Of a stretch of 64,000 bases of DNA, positions 1-11,049 are shown in pieces. A program made the translations under genes and the position numbers. The stretch is from Salarias fasciatus (taxonomy: Eukaryota > Chordata > Actinopteri > Blenniiformes > Blenniidae). The stretch spans positions 9,968,706-10,032,705 of the forward strand of contig NC_043746.1 of NCBI RefSeq assembly GCF_902148845.1, read 5' to 3'. The notes beneath the pieces were generated by a model that was given only the letters and a program-made list of their open reading frames with translations, searched no databases and was not told where the DNA came from. Position 1 is the first letter of the stretch. Each line of letters starts with the position of its first letter.

Positions 1-918
1 TGCCGGCCACATATGCTTTAAACATACTAAAAAACCGAACTCCACACCTGTCTCCATTATGTCTATAACATTAGATTAAAAAAAACAGAAAGAAGAAATA
101 CTCAGATGAGAATTGGGGGTAAAAAGAAAGTATTATTCCATGCATTTTTTCACCTTGTCAAAACTACAGCCACCCTCAATGCAACTCGGTGACAGCTTAT
201 TCAGACAGATGAAGTATGTGCTATATTTATTCCCATGTGCAGTGGCCAACTAGCAACTTTCATGTGAAAAATGTCTTGAAGTCCCTTCATGAAGTTATTC
301 TTGGACAGCTGAAAATAGGTGCTATTTTTACTATTTGGTGAGAAAAGCATAAATAAAAAGAGTGGGGAGTTACTTTAGGGGAGTTGATAGAAATTTAACC
401 CACAGGGACAAAGTTATTACTTCAAACTAAAGGCTAACTGTTCCTGACAAGCAGAATTTTTTTTTTCTTCACATGATTAGTGTTAGTGTTCAGTAATCTC
501 TGATCACAGAGCCCAACTGTGTTTAATCAAGGTACATGATTTATGGTGACATCTAGTGGTTGTTTTAGTTATGGCAGGAGCAATGAAACAGACAAAAGTG
601 GATAAAGAGGAGCTGGAGAATCACGCTGGGAGATTAAAGCTGTTGTTTGGCTGTGGTCTTCACTCAGTAGTTTTAAAGGAAGCACATATATTAGGTTACC
701 CACAAATTATTCTAGCTGTAAATGGGATTAGTGTCTTTGTAAATACAAACATTATTTTGGAAAATTGTTCCACTGCACATTTGGAAAGTCCCAAATGAGA
801 GCGTCAGAGGTACAGAATGTAAAATTTAACCAATGTCAACACTGTGCATGAGAGAGCAGCCACTCTCTGGAATGTTCACTTCAGTGCAGCTTTTAGGAAA
901 TTTTCAATGAACATTGGC

Positions 919-949
<31 letters not shown>

Positions 950-1509
950 GTTAATTACCCAGCACTCCAGTACTGGATTTGTCAGTGGTAAAGTGAAAAA
1001 GAAAATCACTCATTACTTGTTACACACTGACACCTGGCCTCTTCTCACAGCCACAAATCTTCCTGAACAGTGTCTCATTGTCCTTTTATCCCCCATGTTC
1101 AAGACTGGCCGGCCGCTCAGACAGACCTCAGTCTCCCTTCCAACGGAGCCGAGGAAGACCCAACAGAACAAAACATTCAATCACACACTTCCTTTTTCAC
1201 CCAAAAATAACAACGCTGATGGGACGCTGAGAGCAACAAGCACCTTCCTTTTTCTTATTCTTAAACATGAACACTGAGCAAAAGTAAAACCATCATGTAG
1301 CAATGCAGGCTCCATGACACTGATTAACTGTAGCGCTAATAGTTACAGCACAACAGACCGATAACTGGGATGACTTTGTAAAATACTGCAAATTCAAGTA
1401 CTGCAACTATACAGTAAAGATCTGATGAAGGTCTGCTAGAAGGTATCAGAAAGGTTACCACAGGAATAACTGGCCTGTGGCAGGCGAGCGTTCACAGCGA
1501 CGTCGCTTC

Positions 1510-1540
<31 letters not shown>

Positions 1541-1700
1541 CCGTGAAGCAGAATTCCCCGAGCGTCGGATTGCTCACCCGCTAATAGGGAACGTGAGCTG
1601 AGATTACAGCGTCATGAGACGGGTTAATTTCAGACAGGTTCGCTGTAACAAAGACGAGCTTTGCAACTTTAGAGTGACTGAGGAAGTCGCATATGGAATA

Positions 1701-1743
<43 letters not shown>

Positions 1744-3200
1744 ATACCCCCGGGAATTCGATGGCACAGCTCTACGGTGGTTGCATGAGAATGAACAAAT
1801 CACAGGGAGATAGATTTTCATGGGATTTAATTAGAGGCAGTGTTGCTGCGCCACATACATGCATCTCTGCGAATCCCATAAGGACAAAGTCGATAATTTG
1901 AATCCCACCTGGGATGGACAGTCATGCCATAACGTACGATGAAGACTATAAAGAGATGATTACAGAATGGAAACACATTAAAAGGTTATGTTAAGTCAGG
2001 ATTTCGTTGGCTTTTGCTGCGCCGACACTCCCCCAAGTTCCCCGGTTTTATTGAAGTGCAATATTAAATCACTAGAGAGCCGCTACTTTGCCAGTTTTGT
2101 GAGGGGAGAAAAATACTACACTCTGGGGAGCAATAGATTAAATCAAAACACCCATTAAATATTTCTTATTTGTTTGTTTGCTTTATGACAGTAACAAGCC
2201 TAACGGTACCTAAGCTTGGCATGCCGTCCAGAAAAACCCACACACTTAATGAGATGTTTTCTTGTCATCCCTGAATGGCAAAGCCTGCGGTCCGCAGGTT
2301 CAAAGTCAAAGCTAGTTAGCCTTTTCTCGTCTGCCGCTCTCAGTAGGATGAGCAAGATCAATCTGGAGTAATTTGAGAAATGTCAACCTTTCATTTTGCT
2401 TTACCCTAACAAAGGCCAAAGCGGAGGGGAGAGGAATCATCGCTGTTAATTATGAAGCCCATTAAGTTTTGATCTGTGTGAAAGCCCTGTCAATAGGAAG
2501 GTGCTGATATCGCCCACCCGGAGCCTGTTTCCCGGAATTAATTTCTTGGAATCTGTTGTCAAATATCATAATACACTGTGAATAACAACTAAGCGGATTT
2601 TCACATCACATGGCTGTCGCAGCGCATATGGCAGAGAAATAAATATTAAACTGCGTTCAGTAGACACTTTGGACTGATAATAGATTGGAAATAGCTTGCT
2701 TGTCACACTGTGAGATGACAGTGGACTGTCGCTAAGAACATTTTCCAGAGGGCATATCTCAATCCTGCTTCTGCCCCAACAGTGAATCACAATTTACAGG
2801 TAAGCAGCAGCATCACTGGTTAATTTATAGTTTTCTTCATTTCAGCCAAAAGATGAAACGTGTTCCCAAAAACGGAACAGAAAAGGAATTATTCATGGAA
2901 AAAAATGGAAATCCGAGTAATAATGTGATAACATTTCTCCACCTTTCACAACTAAAAGACACGGCGATACATCATCCTCGTCGGCACGGCACCTTGAGTC
3001 TTCTGCTCGGTCAGAGGAGAAAATAGAGAGCGCAGTGATGTTTTCCTTTGTTTGTGAGACACATTAGGAGGATTTACATTTGTCATCTAGCAGGATAACA
3101 AGATTATGTTTTATGATTAGATTTTTTTCTCAAGCGGTGTCAACTGCCTCTGCGAGCGTGATGAGAAATAAATGGATTAGAGGATGTGGATTCGGCAGGG
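1..3200. other. Gene-free stretch with simple repeats and a possible regulatory block
   Basis: I see no coding exon here. The longest open frame (556-798, 80 codons) shows no recognisable domain and no splice context. The stretch holds a poly-T run at 922-947 and an AAAT microsatellite at about 1700-1746. The part at about 2440-2580 is non-repetitive and carries a CTGTCAAT motif (a Meis/TGIF-type site) and AATTAATT-type homeodomain motifs, so it could be a conserved non-coding block. That is inference only. Confidence 0.5.
1700..1746. repeat. (AAAT)n microsatellite
   Basis: About eleven uninterrupted copies of the tetranucleotide AAAT, read directly from the sequence. Confidence 0.95.
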
Positions 3201-3425
3201 GTGGCGAGTTGGCCGAGAGGTAAAAAGGCCGTCCAATTACCAGTGTTGTCACTTTGATCCTTGCCACTTGCAGCTGGGTGAGCTCAAGCTGTGTGCTCGT
3301 CACTGGAGGTTAGCCCGAGTCACAGATGCTTCAGTCGGCTCGCCCGGTCACAACGGCTGGAAGGTCTTTGAGCAAGGCACCTTGACCAAAGAGCCTACAG
3401 TCAGTGCCCTTTGAAGCAGCTTAAA
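3201..3425 (+). mobile_element. Degenerate tRNA-derived SINE (V-SINE-like)
   Basis: The start resembles the 5' half of a class II tRNA (Leu/Ser type): GAGTTGGCCGAGAGGT fits a polymerase III A box. A worn B-box region follows, and about 150 bp downstream comes a GAGCAAGGCACCTTGACC stretch, which is typical of the central domain of fish V-SINE-type elements. A related copy lies at 55413-55630 and shares the tRNA-like head and the GAGCA...CTTGACC block. The family name is from memory. The copy is old and diverged, with no clear target-site duplication. Confidence 0.55.
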
Positions 3426-3429
3426 TGTT

Positions 3430-6400
3430 GCCTGGTAACCAAGAAAAAAGTCTGTCTTTGTGAGGAAAAAGTACCACTGCAACTGAATACAAACCTCTGC
3501 AAAACTATGCCAAGGCTACATAACTGAGTTGTAAGTTAGTTACCAAGATAAGTACGATGGCATTGGGCCCGACTCAGATCCAGGCTAAACTGGTTTCACT
3601 TTTGTTTTGCATGGATTTTGATTCCTCCACCAACATGCAAAACTGCACTAAATCACGTTTCATTCTATGCTTGTGAGGTCTGTGCACTCCGCGGCGAGCG
3701 ACTACAGAGACAATGCTGTTTTCAGCAGATAGCGCTCGTGTAAACAGCGCCTGCTGCACGCGAACCCTCACTTAAACACCCCTGCCTGCGTGTGACGCCA
3801 CCGTGTCGCTCACAGTGATCAGCTGCAAAACGTACGCAGTGGAGCTGTCATCCGGCAAGTTTAGCACTTTTACATACAGGTTTTTTAAATTAGCTGAAGA
3901 GAAACACAATATAAACGAGATAAATGTTTGCAGATGTTGTAAATCGCATTGTGTGTTGTACATGAATCCTATAGAACACACTCCTACAATCTGTCGCACG
4001 CACCAGATATTCCATATTCATGAAGGCAAACACATTAAATGGATAATGTGTGATATTTGGCACGACTGTCAGACGCAGTTTGCTCAATGTGTGCAGCACT
4101 TTAGTAGAACCAGACATTAATATGTGTTTTTATGACTGATACTTGATTGCATGTTCTGTTTCATAACACTTGAAAAACCTATTGCTTACTAAGAAAATAA
4201 AACGCACTTGAGAAGCCTGTAGATGCATCAGAGAAGTAAATCTGTAGAGCTAGATTGTGTTCCCGTTTGTCGGCCCATTACAGTCAGATTAAAGCATCTC
4301 AAGTGTGAGATAAGTTATCTGCTAAACACATGCCAAGCTGAACTACCGTTTACTTCAGTGCTGCACTGTGCACAAAAGTGATGATTAGGGTTAAAAAGGG
4401 TATTCTAATTCTAATTCAATTTAAAAAATCATGTTCGATGCAGGCACCATTCTTATGCTATGAAATAAGGTTCGTACACTGATCCCTACGCATAACATTT
4501 AACTTGTATGTTCCAAATCAAATGACACCTTCAACTATGTGCACTTCAACACACTGTAGGAGTGGATGACTCCAGCAATCAAAAGAAAAAGGCCCTTTCA
4601 TAGATTACACTGGCTGAATTAAACTCAATATATGAAAAAAAAAAAAAAAGATATAACTCTGAGAGCCTGGTATGTGAAAAATAAACAGTGAATGTAGGGT
4701 TTGAAACTATTGAGCTTCCTGAAAGTGGACTTTAAATTGTCTTTAACTAAATTCAATTTAAATTGATTATTTGTATTGTTTCTCTTTATGTTCTAATGCT
4801 TCTGACACATTCTTGTAAAATGGGTTTTTGTTGGGGATCATTTATACATTAATGCACTGCTGCTGTTTTAGGAAGTACGCTTAACTTTGGAAAAACGCCA
4901 CCTGCTGTTGTCTGTGCTGATCTGATGTTTGCCAACTGGTTATTTTTAAGACAAAGAGAGTGAGAGAGTATCAATAGAATGAGATTAAAAACAGCAAAAT
5001 ATCTGTGCTACATTTACAAGCTTTTACCTACTTTTTGTTCCCTTTTTGCACAAAGCATGTCTTTGCAGTGTCTTCAGGTAACATGTATTGACACGACTAT
5101 TAACACGAGGAAATCTGCAAAGCAGCAGTGAACTGGATGTACAACTCTGAAGTCACAACTTTGTTAATAAGTGTTGTTTTGTCCTTTAAATAGCTGTGAA
5201 CACCTGAGCCTGCTGCAACACATGGCAAAGTTTTATTTCAGCTCAAACACCGCTGTGGAGGCTCTCGCTCACACCTGAATGCTTTGTCTCATCCCAGATG
5301 AGCAAACGACAACATCTGGAATGTTGTGGGAAGGAAAAGCTCCGAAGACAACAAAAAAGGGAGAAAAAAAAAAATCTAAACACATGCCACATCGTAATGT
5401 TTAGCACGAAAAAAAAACAAGAATATCCAAAACTGTTTAGTCCTCAAAAAAAGGAGTTTGCATGACCAGACGTTGCAGACACATACAGAGAGCTTAACAT
5501 AACATCCCCGAATTCCTTTGAAAGGCCAACATCTCCATCTCTACAAGAAACAATGGATTACAGTTGTAGAAGGGTTCAAACAGACGGCGAAACAAGAACA
5601 CTCAAACACACACACATGGCCACACACACTAAGTGAAGCAGGCCTGAGGTCATTAAAAGGTAAAGCCCTCCTTATGAAATAATGCACACACCACTGCACA
5701 TCTTTGTCACCGTTCAGTGGGAAAGAGTGTCTGATCCTCTCTTACTAAACCGATGATCGGCGCGCAGAACAAAAGCGAATTCCTTTAAAAAGAGTCACTT
5801 TCTGACAGACAAGATATTATACTGCATGACTACTCAGAGGACATTATGCAAAGGCGGCAGAGGGTCGGGTTGACACTCCTTTTCCTTCTGAGCAGACTGT
5901 TGAGAAACACAAATGTTGTTTATGGTTCAAAGCGCAGGCAAATAAGAGCGGCAGAGAGCTTTGTCTTTTAAGTGCACAACAAATGGAATTCAAAACTGTC
6001 CGAATGAAAGGGTCTTTAAAATGTGAGCTGCTCACTGCGCTGTATACAGAGACACAACGCAGAATATGTTATCCATCTGGACTGGCGGAAAATCATAAAT
6101 CACTTTCCTGGTGTCATTTATGCACCATTTAAAATTCACTCCACTACAGCAGTCAGTGAACGCCTCACCTTTGGCGGAGCTCTGCGTTCAGAGGTGATGC
6201 TGACTCAGATCAGGCTGCTCGCCTCGGTGCAAAAACAGGCCCACGGAGATAATACCCGTCACATTAATGGCACACAGCCTGTTATTCTGGACACTATTAT
6301 CGGGATGCGATTGTTCCGCTGACTCTTCTGATCTCTCGCCATGCTGTGAATGACACTGTGAATCACGGCGAAGCTTGCAGCGGTGAGCTCATTCATCAGT

Positions 6401-6685
6401 GAGGAGCCTCACCGCTGAACGCTTTAATTCAAGTGACAATTGCAATTCAGTATGATCAGTTCACCTCCAAAGTACGCAGACAGCGATTTTCTCTGTTAGA
6501 GCCCTAATAAAGCTATCCGCCAGCTTTGAAATATTTTGTCAGCCTGAGACTTGATGACAAACAAAGCATTTGTCCTGGAAGAAAAGAACGGCAGAAAGTT
6601 GTGACGTGTGATTTATTAAACATTGATATTAAAATTAGTGGTTGTAACTCAAATTTTAAGAAATTCTACTGTGATATCTTGGTTA

Positions 6686-6688
<3 letters not shown>
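3430..6688. other. Gene-free stretch, nothing distinctive
   Basis: No convincing coding frame. At 3574-4120 open frames exist on both strands but overlap each other and show no domain. Around 4890-4915 there is a GCCACCTGCTG core that in reverse fits the CTCF consensus, and around 5280-5330 there are CATCTG/CAGATG E-boxes. Neither is supported by anything beyond the motif. Confidence 0.4.

Positions 6689-6751
<63 letters not shown>
6689..6751. repeat. (GT)n microsatellite
   Basis: About 31 uninterrupted GT units. The open frames crossing it on both strands are artefacts of the repeat. Confidence 0.97.
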
Positions 6752-6752
<1 letters not shown>

Positions 6753-7343
6753 ACCCTGTGACAGACTGGTGACCTGTCGTCCTTGCGCCTTGCTGTCATC
6801 CACAGTCAGATGTGTTTTTTTTTTTTGAGTCCAGCATCCTGCAAAGTTAAATAAACAGTTATGGAATATAAATATATGGACGGATATGTTGGAAAACACT
6901 TCCAGGGGGTAAAATGATTACATTTTGACAATGTATTATTCATCTTTAATCAATAATTATGAAACACTCCTACTGTTTTAGTTGATGTTATCGTCTCATT
7001 GTAAATGCATAAGTATTTTTTTAAATGTTCTCTCGGCCAACATTTTAATATGCTGGGAAATCTATTTTAACTGATAAATACCAACCAATATACTAAATTG
7101 ATGGAAGAATTATTTTAAATACGTGACATTTTCATCACCACCGGTGATTGATTTGTTGTTGCTGTAAATCAATGTCTACATACAGATGTGCTCAGGCAAT
7201 TCTGTTCTAAATACCAACATAAATAAGTGCTGAAAGGACTATTACCTTGAATTATTGAGAATCTTTCAGTCATGAAGAAAGAACTTGTTGAATTGTTTCT
7301 TACAGAGGATGGTTTGTGAAATGTTGACCTGTCCAACTAATAC

Positions 7344-7345
<2 letters not shown>

Positions 7346-7405
<60 letters not shown>
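7346..7405. repeat. (TA)n microsatellite
   Basis: About 30 TA units, perfectly self-complementary and able to extrude a cruciform. Confidence 0.97.
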
Positions 7406-7410
<5 letters not shown>

Positions 7411-7630
7411 AAAATGAAAAGTTCTTCTTATACTTTCTAATTTTATACTTTCAGTCATAAATAAAATAAATAAATCTTCTTGTGAGAGCTCCACAATCTA
7501 AAGAACAAGACAACTAAGTTGTCTGTGATGCCACTAACCGGTATTTACACGTGTGAGTTTTTGTATGAATGGAACAAACAAAGCAGAAGTGCTAATTGGC
7601 AACTGTTGGTAGCTGTGATGTTGAACTTTG

Positions 7631-7775
7631 GAGACAGCCATGATAATTGTTTCCTCCTGCTTCCGCACTTCATGCTAAGCTAGGCTAATCACCTCCCATC
7701 TCCGGCTCATTACTCCATGCGCAGACACGAGAGTCGCTCTGATTTTCTCATCAAACTCTCGGAGAGTAAAAGTCT
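7631..7775 (+). mobile_element. Fish MITE-like repeat fragment
   Basis: The stretch with TGCTAAGCTAGGCTAA, followed by CCATGCGCAGACACGAGAG and TCTCATCAAACTCTCGG, matches in order a very common teleost interspersed repeat that I know from memory. The likely opposite-strand relative is at 10575-10760. It is truncated and diverged, and I cannot place its terminal repeats. Confidence 0.45.
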
Positions 7776-7972
7776 CTGAAAAAACAGCAAATGCTCACTT
7801 TTTCTCGCTCCTACCTGTGCAGGAGACGTGTGTTCGTTCATGCAAAAGGTCTATATTTTAGTAGGGAGCCCCAAAGTAAGAGCCTGTCACTAAATGTTGC
7901 ACAAAGTGTTTATGGGTTCCTGTCACCTAAATGTCATGTTGATACAGTTTATTTATATATTGATCATTTCTA

Positions 7973-7975
<3 letters not shown>

Positions 7976-8016
<41 letters not shown>
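7976..8016. repeat. (GT)n microsatellite
   Basis: About 20 GT units, followed by a short GA-rich purine tract. Confidence 0.97.
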
Positions 8017-8018
<2 letters not shown>

Positions 8019-8188
8019 ACAGAGAGTGACAGAGAGGAGAGAGTGAACGCTACCATGATGACAGCCAATTAATTCAGCTCTCGGGGACTCGGTGAGGAGA
8101 AACAGTGACTCGCGGGCTGCATTAGTCATGCAGTATGGCAGCACTGGCATCAGGGAGCTCTCACACACTTTAAAGGTGACTCCGTGGA

Positions 8189-8203
8189 TGTGTGTGTGTA
8201 TGT

Positions 8204-8273
<70 letters not shown>
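8189..8273. repeat. (GT)n microsatellite
   Basis: A long GT array with minor interruptions near its start (GTATGTGG). It is the third GT array within 1.6 kb. Confidence 0.97.
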
Positions 8274-8275
<2 letters not shown>

Positions 8276-10570
8276 CCGCATTTGTTGTTTGCCTCTTTCT
8301 GCTATCCTGTCATCCCTCCCTCACCCATGGGGGCCCAGCTTGAAACAGCCTCATGACTTAAGGATACCGTCGACGGCGTCGAGTGCAGCGCGAGAAGCCG
8401 AGTGTCAAACTTCCAACAAAGCATTTAACAAGCACAACAGTGCGCAGCGCTAACAGCTCGCTCAAAGACTACGGCGGAGTTTACCCCCTACAAGCACACA
8501 AACAAACATCTTTATTATCGCTGGTGTGATGCTGAGTCCAAAGGGATATGAGGGGAAGTTTGTGGAGGAGAGGTGCTCTGCAGAAAGCAACAGTGCGGCG
8601 ATGTCAGGATCGGCGTGAAGTGGGTCACACGGCCACAAGAGTAATTAAGAACTCCGCTGTGCGAACTCCTTTATTTGGCCTGGACCGCAGTTGGACCTCG
8701 ATGAATAGGAAGAACATTTGTGCAGAAATAAACACCAGCACAACATGCTCATATGTGGAGGATCCACACACATTGATGTGCTTACCGAACACATTTTGTA
8801 CTTACCGCCCATCAGCAGTGACCACGAACAGCCTGCAGAGCAGCTTGACGTGTTCTATTTTCATAACACGACGGGTTATACATTAGCCATTCAGTACATT
8901 ATGTGGGCCTCTGTGTGAAATAGTCACCAAACTGTGCCGTGTCAGAGCGCCTGCTTTGTTCCTTCAAAAGTTAGGAGAGGGCAGGGATGGCTTTCATCTA
9001 ACTATACAAGGCTTTTCTTTCTTTTTTTTTAATAGTTGGACTACCTTTGTGTCCCTGTAATCACATAACATAATGTATTTGGGTCATAACATCTCCACCG
9101 CTGCAGCTCCTGTGGGTCCGGCCCGGTCTGCCGCGGCCGGCGTCGGCATCAAAAGTGGTCCGAGGAAGGAACACCGTGTAACTGGGGTTACGCAGGGTCG
9201 ACGTCTACGACCCGAGGCTCACTGATGCATGTAGGGAGAGAAGACCGGTCAAACAGATGAACCTCTGGAGCTCAAACCGCTGCAGAAGTTAAAGCTCTGA
9301 TAGAACAAAGGCAGAGTTCACAGAGGGGATCTGCACAAAGCCACTCGGGTGGTCATAATGTTATGGTTAATTAGTTTCAGCACTGATTTTTGTGTGACCA
9401 TTCAGGAATGGAGGCTGGGTTTTGACTGAAGTTACATGAATTAAATTCATCTTTAAATGAAACTGCGTCCTTTTCTTCTCGTTGCTATAGTGAAGCAGCG
9501 AGGGCGGCCGACTGACACGTTTCACTCTAAACTCAAACCACCTTTTCTCCTGTAAGCAGCAGCTGATAGTTCAGTGTTTCGCTTCCTGTGTTTCACATGA
9601 TTTTTTTAACCTATTGTGATGAAACTGAATTTAAATGCAGTAATGGATCACGTTCGCTCTGTTCATGCACATCAGTTGAGAAATATCGTCTACGGCTGTA
9701 TTTCACACGACGGTCGTGGTTTTACAGTGTAGTCGCTTCAGTAACTCTTCAGTTAAAATTCATTTACACACGGATTTCTTCCCTTTTGCTTTAGACATTT
9801 ACCTTCCAAACTGCTAGACTTCTATTGAAGAAATATTTTTATCATGATTTCGTCTTCAAGAGGTTGTCTTGTGAAATACTGTCTTCTTTCTCCCTGGTGC
9901 TTGATAACCTCTCCTCCTGCTGTGAGTCAAATACACACCTTAAATTAATGTTTCATCATTGGCTCCTTTTTGTTATTTTCTTTTTTTTAACCAAGAAGTA
10001 TTTCTCATGAATGATGGAAAAAAAAAAAGGTATTCTTCTCCCCTCCTGATTTGAATCTCCACTGAATTAAATATACAATGAACCTGTGTGCTTGACGATG
10101 TGTGTTGATATACATGAATGAGACGTGCAGAATTTATCAGGACATGTTTTCATGTTCTCCTGCTATGATGTTATGAATGTGATCGGTAATATTAGGACGC
10201 ACAGGATGGACTTCACATGTGACCGTTCATGTCCAACAGTGAAGCTTTAGAGGCAAACTATATATGAAGACGGCATAATTATTGATTGAGGAATAATTAA
10301 TTAGTGAGAGGTTGTAAATGTCATTTGGAGGGTTTTCAAACCCTAACTATTGATTTAGAAAGTGCAAGCATATTCACAAAGGGTGACTAAAGAACGCTAC
10401 TCATCAAGTATTCAGCCTTACACCATCAGGGTCACTTCGAAAATTGTTCATAAGTTGTCCCTGATGATTTTATCAATGTATGATATGTGCAATAAGACCC
10501 ATATATGAAGAAAGTTTGTTTTTCAGGATACTTAAAAATACATTTTCACTTTCTGCTTTGTTGTTGTTGT
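8274..10570. other. Gene-free stretch with a CpG-dense patch
   Basis: No gene is supported. At about 9110-9240 there is a GC- and CpG-rich patch containing GGTCGACGTCTACGACC, a short interrupted palindrome. It stands out against the AT-rich flanks but has no linked coding frame. The remainder shows no recognised signal. Confidence 0.4.
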
Positions 10571-10574
10571 TTCA

Positions 10575-10760
10575 TTAAAAGAATACTCCGAAGATTTTGC
10601 ACCCACGCCCTTTCCATATCATTTACAGAGTGAGATAAGCTCATAAATACCTTTTTTGTGTCTGTCCGTCCAGTGGCTGCCTCCCAGCTGTTAGCATCGT
10701 AGTTAGCTTAGCTCAACTGCGGGAGGTGAAGAGGAAACAGGGCCAGACTGACGAAAGTGG
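10575..10760 (-). mobile_element. Fish MITE-like repeat fragment, reverse copy
   Basis: The segment contains GAGTGAGATAAGCTCATAAA and CCAGCTGTTAGCATCGTAG, followed by GTTAGCTTAGCT. It is a probable opposite-strand relative of the repeat at 7631-7775 and resembles a common teleost interspersed repeat. It lies directly beside the foldback at 10849-11046, so the two may be parts of one non-autonomous element. Confidence 0.4.
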
Positions 10761-10848
10761 ACAAAATACTCCTTCCAGTGGCCCAGGGGATGGCGTATTA
10801 GAACGTGAAGTAAATCCGAATGGTTAAAAAACATTTTAAAAGACGTGT

Positions 10849-11046
10849 TTTCTTTTCAATCCGTTAAAATAACGTTTTGATACACACAGACCTGCGCATG
10901 CGCAGTGCTCCACGGAAGGATATACCAGCGCACAGCGGCTGAGTCTATGGCTGCTACTGCTGTGCTCCGGTATATCCTTCCGCGGAGCACTGTGCATGCA
11001 CAGGTCTGTGTGTATCAAAACGTTATTTTAACAGATTGAAAAGAAA
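10849..11046. mobile_element. Foldback/MITE with 78-bp inverted arms
   Basis: The left arm (10849-10926) and right arm (10969-11046) are reverse complements over 78 bp with four mismatches, separated by a 42-bp loop. All four differences lie at CpG positions, as CG against TG or CA. The left arm keeps the palindrome TGCGCATGCGCA, which is the NRF1 consensus; in the right arm both of its CpGs are changed. This fits a non-autonomous DNA element, or a snapped-back duplication, decaying by methyl-CpG deamination. Confidence 0.75.
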
Positions 11047-11049
11047 GTT

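Noticed and set aside
556-798. 80-codon open frame near the left end
   Set aside because: No recognisable family, no promoter or splice context, and within the range expected by chance for AT-rich DNA.
3201-3290. Functional tRNA-Leu/Ser gene
   Set aside because: Only the A-box half is recognisable, the anticodon arm and acceptor stem do not pair, and SINE-type sequence follows directly.
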